From: Dyadobacter sandarakinus
GTDB taxonomy: Bacteria > Bacteroidota > Bacteroidia > Cytophagales > Spirosomataceae
Assembly: GCF_016894445.1 (NCBI RefSeq)
Contig: NZ_CP056775.1
Span: forward strand, 3,412,001 to 3,476,000
DNA length: 64,000 nucleotides
Direction: 5' to 3'
Shown: in pieces, positions 7,717 through 15,354 of the stretch
Numbering within the stretch: position 1 is the stretch's first letter
How the letters are laid out: every line of letters begins with the position of its first letter
The notes under the pieces: generated by a model
What the model was told of the DNA's origin: nothing
Seen by the model: only the letters and a program-made list of their open reading frames with translations
The model's database searches: none
Made by a program: the position numbers and the translations under genes

Positions 7717-9021
7717 ATGTCGGCTGAGCAGACTGCTACCCTCAAGAAAGTTCTTAAGCCAATCCACCTGTGGGCCATCGCCGTGGGCCTTGTTATTTCC
7801 GGAGAATATTTCGGCTGGAATTATGGCTGGGGAGTGTCGGGCACAATTGGATTTCTGATTGCCACGCTGCTGGTCACAGTCCTGTATGTCACCTTCATTT
7901 TCAGCTTCACCGAGCTTACCACATCCATCCCGCAGGCTGGCGGACCTTTTTCTTATGCCTACAAAGCATTCGGCTGGTGGGGCGGGCTCATTGCGGGTTA
8001 TGCAACACTGGTTGAGTTCCTGATCACCCCTCCTGCAATTGCATTTGCACTGGGCAGCTATGCTCATTTTCTGTACCCTTCCTTGCAGGTACTTGAAGTG
8101 GCTTTTGCGTGCTACTTTATTTTTATCCTTATTAATTTACTGGGGATCAAGGAGTCAGCCATGTTTTCGCTTGTGGTAACCATTCTTGCCGTGGCCGAGC
8201 TGCTGGTGTATGTAGGGATCATTATGCCCAGCTTTTCAATGGAAACTTTCGTGACCGATCCTATGCCTTTTGGCTGGCCGGGTGTATTTGCCGCGCTGCC
8301 TTTTGCGATCTGGTTTTACCTGGCGATCGAGGGTGTGGCGATGGTGGCCGAAGAAGTGGAAGATCCCCGCCGCAACATTTCACGCGGCTACATTTACGGC
8401 ATACTGACACTGGTCGTACTGGCACTGGCAGTCATGATTTTTACGGGCGGCGCCGCCGACTGGAAGCTCCTCAGCAAGATCGATTATCCGTTACCGGCTG
8501 TGCTGGGCATGGTACTCGGCCGCGACAGCCCCCTGACAAAGCTTTTTGCGAGCCTGGGCCTTTTCGGACTTATTGCATCGTTCCACGGCACGGTGATCGG
8601 GTACTCGCGGCAAATTTATGCACTGGCACGGGCGGGTTACCTGCCTGCGGTACTGGGTGAGGTCAATGCACGCTTTCAAACACCTCACTGGGCCCTGGTT
8701 GCAGGCGGCATTGCAGGCTGTGCGGCGCTGCTGCTTGGCACAACAGACCAGGTGATTATCCTCGCCGCTTTGGGAGCTGTGGTCATGTACATGGTCAGCA
8801 TGGCTGCATTGTTTGCATTGCGTCAGAAAGAACCGGCCATGGACCGTCCTTTTTCCGTACCATTGTATCCCTGGTTTCCGGCCATTGCACTCCTGCTTTC
8901 CGCAGTTTGCCTGGTGGCGATCGTTTACTACAACCTGATGCTCAGCCTGTGGTTTTTCGGAGGGCTTGCTGCCATCGCAGGAATTTTTGTACTTACCAGA
9001 AATCAGGAAAGTGCGAAATAG
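7717..9021 (+). CDS. APC-family transporter resembling ethanolamine permease
   Basis: Inner-membrane transporter of 434 residues with about 12 hydrophobic segments. LWAIAVGLVISGEYFGWNYGW near residues 18-38 is the signature of the ethanolamine permease branch. PQAGGPFSYAYKAFGWWGGLIAGYA, FYLAIEGVAMVAEEVEDPRRNISRGYI and GTVIGYSRQIYALARAGYLPAVLGEV also agree with that group. No ethanolamine ammonia-lyase genes are in the window, so the substrate is inferred from similarity only. The PI-PLC-like gene upstream could release phospholipid headgroups, which would give the pair a common theme, but that is speculation. Confidence 0.8.
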   Translation: MSAEQTATLKKVLKPIHLWAIAVGLVISGEYFGWNYGWGVSGTIGFLIATLLVTVLYVTFIFSFTELTTSIPQAGGPFSYAYKAFGWWGGLIAGYATLVEFLITPPAIAFALGSYAHFLYPSLQVLEVAFACYFIFILINLLGIKESAMFSLVVTILAVAELLVYVGIIMPSFSMETFVTDPMPFGWPGVFAALPFAIWFYLAIEGVAMVAEEVEDPRRNISRGYIYGILTLVVLALAVMIFTGGAADWKLLSKIDYPLPAVLGMVLGRDSPLTKLFASLGLFGLIASFHGTVIGYSRQIYALARAGYLPAVLGEVNARFQTPHWALVAGGIAGCAALLLGTTDQVIILAALGAVVMYMVSMAALFALRQKEPAMDRPFSVPLYPWFPAIALLLSAVCLVAIVYYNLMLSLWFFGGLAAIAGIFVLTRNQESAK

Positions 9022-9359
9022 TTTTCTACCCCTTTGAGGTGTAGATATGGGCTAAGTTCACTTCAAAATTGCTCAACAGCCTTCGTATCGTTCAAAAAAT
9101 CCTTACTTTGTTTCCAAAACCTGATGCGTAACCGCTGGTCACCTAATGTATTGTTGTTCAGTTCGTTAGTTACCTCGTTTACACAGTTTGCTTAAAAAGT
9201 AGAGGAAAATCTGCTGGCACTAAATTAGTATTACAACAAAAATGAAAGGTGCAAGAATTAATTCGTAAATATTAGGTACCTTTCCTATCTAAATCACACA
9301 AAAAGAAAAGCCGGTGCCTTCAGGGTTTGTTTAGGCGGCAGGTTGAATGCTTAAAGTTC
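9022..9359. other. Gene-free stretch before the LytTR regulator
   Basis: No convincing gene is seen in these 338 bases. A near-perfect inverted repeat (gaaaggt near 9244 against acctttc near 9279) lies about 80 bases before the regulator start and could be a leader hairpin. TTACTTTG near 9111 is one base off the Bacteroidetes -7 box. The rest is AT-rich and unremarkable. Confidence 0.4.
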
Positions 9360-10097
9360 ATGATGAATATACTGATTGTCGAAGACGACTTTATTATTGC
9401 CAAGCATCTTCAGTTTTTGCTGAACGGGTTTGGTTATGAGGCCAACGATGTCGCCCCCGACTACCACACTGCGGTGGACCTGCTTGCCGGCAAAGTGTTT
9501 CACCTGGCAATTCTGGATATCAATCTGAACGGCTACCAGACGGGCATTGACCTGGCCGATCATATTCGTGAAAATTATAAGATCCCATTCCTTTTTCTGT
9601 CGAGTCACGAGGATATAGCCGTAGTGAATGCGGCCCTGCAATCGGCCCCGCATGCGTTTTTACAAAAACCGTTTCAGAAGATTACGGTGTATACTGCCGT
9701 AAAGTTGGCCCTGAAAAATTACAGGCTGGCAACGCTCGCGGGTGAGACGGATGCGGAAGAGAAGCAAAATACCACGGTGATCAAGGATGCCCTCTTTATC
9801 AAGGAAAAACATATGTTTACCAAGATCATGCTGGCCGACATCCTGTTTATCCGCAGCGACGACAACTACCTCGAACTACATACCGACAAGAAAAAATACA
9901 CAATCCGGGAGACGCTGAAGAATATGATCCAGCAATTGCCTGCCAACTTCTTTTTCCGGGTACACAAGTCGTTTATCATCAATCTCAATGCCATTACGGC
10001 CATTAATTACATTCACGTGATGATCAATGACATCGAGATACCGATTACGAATGACAACCGGAATGAGCTGCTGAGCCGGGTAAAAACCTTCTCCTGA
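9360..10097 (+). CDS. LytTR-family response regulator
   Basis: Two-domain transcription regulator of 245 residues. The receiver domain (1-125) has NILIVEDDF with the acidic pocket, the phosphoacceptor Asp at about residue 53 in LAILDINL, and the Lys in LQKPFQ near 104. The LytTR DNA-binding domain (about 145-245) contains DILFIRSDDNYLELHT and FFRVHKSFIINLNAI. Two adjacent ATGs at 9360 and 9363 are both possible; an upstream TTG at 9327 would add residues outside the domain. No LytS-like kinase is adjacent, so its input is unknown. Confidence 0.9.
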   Translation: MMNILIVEDDFIIAKHLQFLLNGFGYEANDVAPDYHTAVDLLAGKVFHLAILDINLNGYQTGIDLADHIRENYKIPFLFLSSHEDIAVVNAALQSAPHAFLQKPFQKITVYTAVKLALKNYRLATLAGETDAEEKQNTTVIKDALFIKEKHMFTKIMLADILFIRSDDNYLELHTDKKKYTIRETLKNMIQQLPANFFFRVHKSFIINLNAITAINYIHVMINDIEIPITNDNRNELLSRVKTFS

Positions 10098-10261
10098 TTT
10101 CTGGCTGTAACAACCCGCTTTATACCTATCTATTTTGCCGGCTTGCCACAAAAAAGTTGTACTTCGCCACATTCGTTTGTCGAATGTTATGCCACGAAGT
10201 AATTTCAAATCACGTAAGCCCCCTATCGGTGATCCGATGATAAAGAATGTTATTGAATGAC

Positions 10262-10304
10262 TGCCCGGGTCTCAAAAGTTTTTATGTTTTTTGAGACCCG
10301 GGCA
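10262..10304. repeat. Perfect 16-bp inverted repeat
   Basis: The arms 10262-10277 (TGCCCGGGTCTCAAAA) and 10289-10304 are exact reverse complements around an 11-base loop. It lies 165 bases after the LytTR gene. No T-tract follows on either strand, which is unusual for a standard intrinsic terminator. Confidence 0.7.
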
Positions 10305-10434
10305 TCTAATTGTAAGCTGGAAACGTAAGTTAGTTGTCTGGTTTCAGAGAAGATTTTGATTGACCCACTAATTTTAACATTAACCTAAACTAAATTATTA
10401 AATAGGTTTTCGACGAATAATATCGCTGATATTG

Positions 10435-10474
10435 AAAACATCCCGGGATACTTCTTCCCGGGATGTTTTGTTTT
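10435..10474. terminator. Intrinsic terminator hairpin
   Basis: A perfect 14-bp stem, AAAACATCCCGGGA (10435-10448) with its complement at 10456-10469 around a 7-base loop, is followed on the plus strand by a T-rich tail. It lies 30 bases beyond the stop of the minus-strand muramidase gene, so it can serve transcripts from both directions. Confidence 0.75.
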
Positions 10475-10499
10475 CTATTCCAAAAAAAGAATATTCCGC

Positions 10500-11762
10500 T
10501 CAGGGATAAAGTAGGTATTTTTTACGCATGGTTTTGTAGGCAGATAGTCCCGGTTCCCAGCTTGCCCGGATTTCCTTTTCAGAGGCTCCTGCAATGATCT
10601 GTTTTTTAAGGTTTTCAGTACCTGCCAGCTTATCAAAGTTCCCCATCTGCTTGCTCTGGCTCATATCAAAAAACCGCGCCTGATCGGGATAAGCCTTATA
10701 CATCTCGATGAGCCAGGCAAGGTTGATCTGTCCCGACTTCCGAAGCTTTGCCATGTCATATTTCCGCAGATCAATGCCGTAACATTCCTGATCCTGGTGC
10801 AGGGGCGTTTCACTCATACCTTTGATGCTCTGCGGTTTGAAAGAAAATGCATACTTGCCTTTCAGCTGGGGAGCGCCCAATACTGTAAATGGCATATAAG
10901 TACCCCGCCCCTGGCTGATGATCGTCCCTTCAAACATGCAAATGTGAGGATACAGCATGATAGACTGCTGCGTATTGAGGTTGGGCGAAGGCATTACAGG
11001 CAGCTCATAGGGCATGTCGTGCCGGTAATCTGCCACTTTGATAATTTTCAGTTTGCATTGCGCCTTACCGGGGAGCCAGCCTTCCCCGTTGATCATCTGC
11101 GCAAATTCACCGATGGTCATACCATGGGAAATGGGAATGCGGTACATCCCGATGCCCGAGTGCAGGTGATCTTCCAGCAAAGGGCCATCTACCAGAAAAC
11201 CGTTCGGATTGGGGCGGTCGAGGATCATGAGCTCTTTGCCATTTTCGGCGCAGGCTTCCATGATGTGGCCCAATGTATTGATATAGGTATAAAACCTGGC
11301 CCCGACATCCTGAATATCAAAGATCATGATGTCCAGCCCGGCCATCTGTTCTTTAGTAGGCTTTTTCAGTTTTCCGTAAAGGGAAATAGCAGGGATACCG
11401 GTTTTTTCGTCCACACTGTCACTTACTTTGGCACCATTGCTTGCATTCCCCCTGAAACCATGCTCCGGCCCGAATATCAGCTTGATGTCTACCCCCATCG
11501 CCACCAGGCTATCCACCAGCGGCGTCTTACCGATCACGGATGTCTGATTAACGAGTATACCTGCTTTTTTGCCTTTCAGGTATTCCAGGTATAAGGCGGT
11601 TTGTTCAGCTCCGGTTTGCGGTACTTTGGCGGGCGCGGAAGCCGCAGGCTGTATGTTCAGGGAATCAGCTGCAACCGTGCTTTTGCGGTGTAACGAACCG
11701 GCACAGTTACCATTTATGCTGAATAAAAGGAGCAGGCTCAGGATAGAAAGGCAGGATTTCAT
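10500..11762 (-). CDS. namZ: DUF1343 exo-beta-N-acetylmuramidase, NamZ-like (GH171)
   Basis: Predicted exported enzyme that removes terminal N-acetylmuramic acid from peptidoglycan fragments. The product has 420 residues from ATG 11762, starting with a signal peptide (MKSCLSILSLLLLFSINGNCAG). Family signatures include GILVNQTSV, IFGPEHGFRG, ISLYGKLKKP, IFDIQDVGARFYTYINT, ILDRPNPNG and the late LNTQQSIMLYPHICMFEGT. A longer frame starting at 11837 is rejected because the added residues precede a clear signal peptide. NamZ activity is established for Bacillus subtilis and Tannerella forsythia members; assignment here is by family. It is 103 bases downstream of the radical SAM gene on the same strand. 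Confidence 0.87.
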   Translation of the reverse strand: MKSCLSILSLLLLFSINGNCAGSLHRKSTVAADSLNIQPAASAPAKVPQTGAEQTALYLEYLKGKKAGILVNQTSVIGKTPLVDSLVAMGVDIKLIFGPEHGFRGNASNGAKVSDSVDEKTGIPAISLYGKLKKPTKEQMAGLDIMIFDIQDVGARFYTYINTLGHIMEACAENGKELMILDRPNPNGFLVDGPLLEDHLHSGIGMYRIPISHGMTIGEFAQMINGEGWLPGKAQCKLKIIKVADYRHDMPYELPVMPSPNLNTQQSIMLYPHICMFEGTIISQGRGTYMPFTVLGAPQLKGKYAFSFKPQSIKGMSETPLHQDQECYGIDLRKYDMAKLRKSGQINLAWLIEMYKAYPDQARFFDMSQSKQMGNFDKLAGTENLKKQIIAGASEKEIRASWEPGLSAYKTMRKKYLLYP

Positions 11763-11865
11763 AGGATTTCTTTTTAGCCACGAATACACGAATGGACACC
11801 AATATACATGTTCATCCGTATATCTGTGGCAATGCATTGAGACTTAAAAGTATTTGCCTGTTATT

Positions 11866-12918
11866 TTAAAAAAGGCGCATCTGACCGGCGCGCACAAATT
11901 GCGTGCAATCCAGCTCAGGCAGAGATTTATCTTTGAAGTATTTACGGCAGGCCAGCTCATGCAGCTGACGGATGTTTTCGGCAAAAATCCCCTCGCCTGT
12001 CATTCTTGTTCCAAACCGTGAGTCATTGACCATTCCTCGGTGACAACTTCTGATCTGGTTCAGTACTTTGGCGGCCTTGTCGGAAAAGTGGTGATGGATC
12101 CATTCTTCAAAAAGTGTGCTGATGGCTCCGTTGAGTCTTACGACCGTATAACTTGCCCATACCGCGCCGTTTTCCGAAGCCGCTTTGACGATAGCAGGAA
12201 TCTCATGGTCATTCAATCCAGGTATAATCGGTGCGGTCATAACTCCGGTGGGTACTCCGGCTTCATGCAGTGTTTTTACAACCTGTAACCTTCTCTGGCC
12301 AGTGACCGTACGCGGTTCGAGCGCACTGCGCAGCTCCTCATTAAGTGTTGTAATGGAAATAGCCGCATGCACGAGGTTGAGCTTCGCCATTTTTTCAAGA
12401 ATGTCCCTGTCACGGAGTACCAATGCATTTTTGGTCAGAATGCTGACAGGATTGCGGTATTTAAGACAGATTTCGAGCAGCTGGCGCGTGATCCGGTACT
12501 TCTTCTCTCCGGGCTGGTAGCAGTCGGTGTTGCCCGACAAATGGATCGCGTGCGGTTCCCATTTTTTGGAGTTAAAAAGCTTTTCCAATAACTGGGGAGC
12601 ATTCTTTTTGACAATAATCTTGGTCTCAAAATCAAGACCGGCAGAATAACCCCAGTATTCGTGAGAGTTGCGTGCATAGCAGTAAATGCACCCGTGCTCA
12701 CAACCGCGGTAAGGATTAATGGAATGAAAATCGGGAAGGTCAGGACTCTTCGACACGTTCACCAACGTTTTAGAGTCCTCTTCAATAAACTGCGTTTTGG
12801 GATTGTCTTGGGGATCATCCCATCGCTGCCAATCTTCCAGAATATACTCCACCTCATGCCTGGTAAACTTATTCTGAGGATTAACAGCAGCTCCTCTTCC
12901 CTTTACGCGATTGTCCAT
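11866..12918 (-). CDS. Radical SAM protein, PA0069 family (SplB-like)
   Basis: A 350-residue radical SAM enzyme of unknown reaction. PYRGCEHGCIYCYARNSHEYWG near residues 69-90 supplies the three cysteines (CxxxCxxC) for the 4Fe-4S cluster, with the family-typical YCYAR. IHLSGNTDCYQPGEKKYRITRQLLEI and LTKNALVLRD follow as the SAM-binding barrel, and ITTLNEELRSALEPRTVTGQRRL is diagnostic for the PA0069/Rv2578c group related to spore photoproduct lyase. The ATG at 12918 lies only 16 bases from the edge of the large repeat region, so the whole upstream sequence is repetitive. Function is unknown; a DNA-repair-like or anaerobic role has been guessed for the family but not shown. Confidence 0.85.
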   Translation of the reverse strand: MDNRVKGRGAAVNPQNKFTRHEVEYILEDWQRWDDPQDNPKTQFIEEDSKTLVNVSKSPDLPDFHSINPYRGCEHGCIYCYARNSHEYWGYSAGLDFETKIIVKKNAPQLLEKLFNSKKWEPHAIHLSGNTDCYQPGEKKYRITRQLLEICLKYRNPVSILTKNALVLRDRDILEKMAKLNLVHAAISITTLNEELRSALEPRTVTGQRRLQVVKTLHEAGVPTGVMTAPIIPGLNDHEIPAIVKAASENGAVWASYTVVRLNGAISTLFEEWIHHHFSDKAAKVLNQIRSCHRGMVNDSRFGTRMTGEGIFAENIRQLHELACRKYFKDKSLPELDCTQFVRAGQMRLF

Positions 12919-12933
12919 GGGGAGGTGGTTTAA

Positions 12934-13217
12934 TTTTGAATGATTGAATGACTGAATGATTGAATGATGGAGTTTTGAGTTAGTGAGTTAGTGAGGGAGT
13001 GAGTTTTGAATGATTGAATGAGTGAATGAGTGAATGAGTGAGTTTTGAGTTAGTGAGGGTGTGAGTGAGTAAGTTTTGAATGATTGAATGACTGAATGAT
13101 TGAATGAATAAGTTTTGAGTTAGCGAGGGTGTGAGTGAATGAATTTTGAATGATTGAATGACTGAATGATTGAATGAGTGAGTTTTGAGTTAGTGAAGGT
13201 GTGAGTGAGTGAATGAA
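12934..13217. repeat. 70-bp tandem repeat array, left half of an inverted satellite
   Basis: Four tandem copies begin at 12934, 13004, 13074 and 13144 (spacings 70, 70, 70, the last copy 74). Each copy is TTT, nine quartets mostly TGAN (TGAA TGAT TGAA TGAC ...), TTT, then about seven more TGAN/GGTG quartets. The copies differ by a few substitutions. On the plus strand TGA falls in all three frames. The array starts 16 bases upstream of the radical SAM start codon. Confidence 0.92.
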
Positions 13218-13370
13218 TTTTGAATGATTAAATTTTAAATATCTAAGCAATCTAAGATATGCATGTTGAAGTTATTCAGTATTATTTCAAATATGCACTC
13301 ACTTACTAATTTACTCACCCAAAATTCATTAGTCATTCAGAAATCACTAATTCGAAATTCTTCCAATCAT
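13218..13370. other. Core between the two repeat arrays
   Basis: The bases from about 13228 to 13297 are AT-rich and not built of the quartet. They contain a short palindromic patch (ATATGCAT near 13257) and ATATGCAC near 13292. From about 13298 on, degenerate NTCA quartets appear and grade into the right-hand array. Confidence 0.6.
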
Positions 13371-13742
13371 TCAAATTCACTCAATCATTCGCTCACTCGA
13401 TAACTCAAAATCCATTCAGCCATTCAAAACTCAGTAATTCAATAATTTAAAACTCAATCATTCAAATTAACTCAGTCATTCGCTCACTCACTCACTCACT
13501 CACTCAAAATTCATTCAATCATCCAGCCATTCAAAACTCAGTAATTCAATAATTTAAAACTCAATCATTCAAATTCACTCAGTCATTCGCTCACTCACTC
13601 ACTCACTCACTCAAAATTCATTCAATCATTCAGCCATTCAAAACTCAGTAATTCAATAATTTAAAACTCAATCATTCAAATTAACTCACTCATTCGCTCA
13701 CTCAAAACTCATTCAATCATTCAGTCATTCAATCATTCAAAA
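13371..13742. repeat. 107-bp tandem repeat array, right half of the inverted satellite
   Basis: The marker CCATTCAAAACTCAG recurs at 13420, 13527 and 13634, an exact 107-base period. Each unit is made of NTCA quartets (ATTCA, CTCA, TTCA, ATCA) broken by AAA spacers, that is, the reverse complement of the left-hand TGAN/TTT grammar. Within each full unit a CTCA run of five to six copies looks like a microsatellite. A shortened first unit precedes 13420. Confidence 0.9.
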
Positions 13743-13816
13743 TTAGATCACTCCCTCCCTCACTCACTCACTAACTCAAAATTCATTCAATCATTCAATC
13801 ATTCAGTCATTCAAAA
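13689..13816. repeat. Inverted copies of the left 70-bp unit
   Basis: The stretch to 13739 and again the stretch 13747-13816 read ACTCA...AAAA-type sequence closely matching the reverse complement of the 70-bp unit at 12934-13217 (CACTAACTCAAAA followed by ATTCA/ATCA quartets and ending TCATTCAAAA). They end 6 bases before the M42 peptidase stop codon. The repeat thus fills the entire space between the two genes. Confidence 0.82.
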
Positions 13817-13821
13817 ACCTC

Positions 13822-14892
13822 TCACCTGATATACCGATAATCCTCTCCGCCTTTCAGCGACAGGAGGACGTCGTACATGAGCTGAATTACGTTTTGAACG
13901 TCTTCTTTATGCACCATTTCAACGGTTGTGTGCATGTATTTCAATGGAAGTGAGATCAATGCAGAGGCGATACCTTCGGTGGAGTATGCAAATGAATCGG
14001 TATCGGTGCCTGTTGAACGGCTCACAGCCTGGCGCTGGAAAGGAATGTTTTTTTCCTCCGCCACCCGGATCAGCATGTCGCGCACATTGTTCTGCACGGC
14101 AGGCCCGTAACAAATTACCGGCCCGTTGCCACATCTCAGGTCACCCTGCTCTTTTTTGTTATACATCGGCGACTGTGTATCGTGGGTCACATCCGTACAG
14201 ATAGCCAGGTCCGGTCTGAGCCGGCGCGCGATCATTTCGGCACCCCGCAAGCCGATTTCTTCCTGTACCGCATTGACCACATACAAGGTAAACGGCAGCT
14301 TTACACCATTTTCATGCAGCATTCGTGCCACTTCGGCGATCATAAATCCGCCCATACGGTTGTCCAGCGCGCGTCCCAGGTAAAAGCGGTCGTTCAGTTC
14401 GTCAAGGCCGTCCGCAAAAGTGACTACCGTGCCCACATGAATGCCCATTTCAAAAACCTCGTCTTTTTTGGTGGCCCCCACGTCAATGAACAATTCATGC
14501 ACTTTCGGAACCTGGTCTTTGGCAACGTCCCGCACGTGGATTGCCGGCCAGCCGAACACACCTTTTACCACACCCTTGGCCGTATGCAGGTTCACGCGCA
14601 TGGAAGGGGCAATGGCTGCGTCGGAGCCTCCGTTCCGGCGCACATGAATGTAGCCCTCTTCGGAAATATAATTGACAAACCACGAAATCTCGTCGGAATG
14701 CGCTTCGATGACGACCTTGTAATCCTGCCCGCCATTGATGACGCCCACTGCAGTACCGTACACGTCTACGATCTGCTCGTCAATGTACGGCCGGATATAG
14801 TCAAGCCAGATTTGCTGCCCTGTGGACTCGAAGCCGGTAGGGGAAGCATTGTTGAGGTACTTATAAAGAAATTCGGTGCTTTGATCTGCCAT
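13822..14892 (-). CDS. M42-family metallo-aminopeptidase (FrvX/glutamyl aminopeptidase type)
   Basis: Cytosolic dinuclear metal aminopeptidase of 356 residues. Metal ligands can be recognised: His in EAHSDEIS near residue 65, Asp in RALDNRMGG near 179, the catalytic Glu pair in VQEEIGLRGAE near 212, Asp in ICTDVTHD near 234, and His in KYMHTTVEMVH near 323. The central beta-barrel insert (about 70-160) is the M42 dimerisation/oligomerisation domain. Such enzymes assemble into tetrahedral dodecamers that trim peptides. It is the last gene of a minus-strand run greA, small HExxH protein, peptidase, before the repeat region. Confidence 0.92.
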   Translation of the reverse strand: MADQSTEFLYKYLNNASPTGFESTGQQIWLDYIRPYIDEQIVDVYGTAVGVINGGQDYKVVIEAHSDEISWFVNYISEEGYIHVRRNGGSDAAIAPSMRVNLHTAKGVVKGVFGWPAIHVRDVAKDQVPKVHELFIDVGATKKDEVFEMGIHVGTVVTFADGLDELNDRFYLGRALDNRMGGFMIAEVARMLHENGVKLPFTLYVVNAVQEEIGLRGAEMIARRLRPDLAICTDVTHDTQSPMYNKKEQGDLRCGNGPVICYGPAVQNNVRDMLIRVAEEKNIPFQRQAVSRSTGTDTDSFAYSTEGIASALISLPLKYMHTTVEMVHKEDVQNVIQLMYDVLLSLKGGEDYRYIR

Positions 14893-14927
14893 TTTGTTTA
14901 TCTGAAAATTAACATGTCAATACTTAA

Positions 14928-15251
14928 CTATATGTACCTGCAGAAAGCCCAGAAGCGCCGCCGCCCCAGGTATTCCAGGTCGGCCTGGTGGCTGTAAGCT
15001 TCCCGCTCGAAGGAAATATGCAGGTAGGCCAGGTAATGCTTTCTGTACTGTGCCAGCCGGACAAGATACTCTGCAAAATACCAAATGTAAAAGAGTATGA
15101 TCCCCATTTCAAGCTGCTGACGCAAATGGATGCGCTCATGGTTAAGCAAAAACCGCCCCGCGTGCTTGTGCCTGAGCAGGATGAATGGAAACAAGGCCAT
15201 TCCTTCCACCCAGAGGAAAGATACATTCACACAAAACCCCCTGAACTTCAT
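14928..15251 (-). CDS. Small membrane protein with HExxH motif, function unknown
   Basis: A 107-residue protein starting at ATG 15251 (MKFRGFCVNVSFLWVEGMA). Two hydrophobic stretches (about 8-26 and 53-70) flank NHERIHLRQQLEM, which contains an HExxH zinc-protease-like motif near residue 42. A downstream ISFEREAY supplies a conserved-looking Glu that could be the third ligand. Similar short Bacteroidetes proteins exist as hypothetical or M56-like, as far as I recall. A longer frame to 15389 is rejected because its first 46 residues are antisense-like sequence running into the greA end. It is 36 bases upstream of the M42 gene and 103 bases downstream of greA on the same strand. Confidence 0.72.
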   Translation of the reverse strand: MKFRGFCVNVSFLWVEGMALFPFILLRHKHAGRFLLNHERIHLRQQLEMGIILFYIWYFAEYLVRLAQYRKHYLAYLHISFEREAYSHQADLEYLGRRRFWAFCRYI

Positions 15252-15354
15252 ACCGCCGGCAAAGTGCCTTTTTAAAAGTAAGTTCAAAAAAAATGTTGGA
15301 TTGCAAAATGGCGTGCCATTTAACAATCCAACACTGGAAAATTGTATCCTTAAA

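Larger units (their letters stand above)
10098..10499. other. 402-base intergenic stretch rich in hairpins
   Basis: There is no protein-coding gene here. Three inverted repeats stand out: a bulged hairpin at 10160-10201 (tacttcg/cgaagta outside acattcg/cgaatgt), a 16-bp perfect stem at 10262-10304 and a 14-bp perfect stem at 10435-10469. The 130 bases between the two long stems hold no open frame of note. They may be terminators for the flanking convergent genes or bracket a small RNA. Confidence 0.5.

Noticed and set aside
10262-10304. Insertion-sequence end or MITE.
   Set aside because: There is no transposase nearby, no flanking direct repeat that I can see, and only a single copy in the window.
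13050-13250. Open frame on the minus strand encoding a 66-residue Ser/His/Ile-rich peptide in the repeat.
   Set aside because: It comes from the NTCA quartets, which lack stops on that strand. The 70-bp period is not a multiple of three, so the reading frame changes from copy to copy, and there is no ribosome-binding site or protein-like composition.
12934-13816. CRISPR array.
   Set aside because: The units are themselves the variable part; no constant repeat with unique spacers and no cas genes are present.
12919-13821. Replication origin with iterons.
   Set aside because: No DnaA-box (TTATCCACA-like) motif or dnaA/rep gene is visible and the repeat is too simple for iterons.
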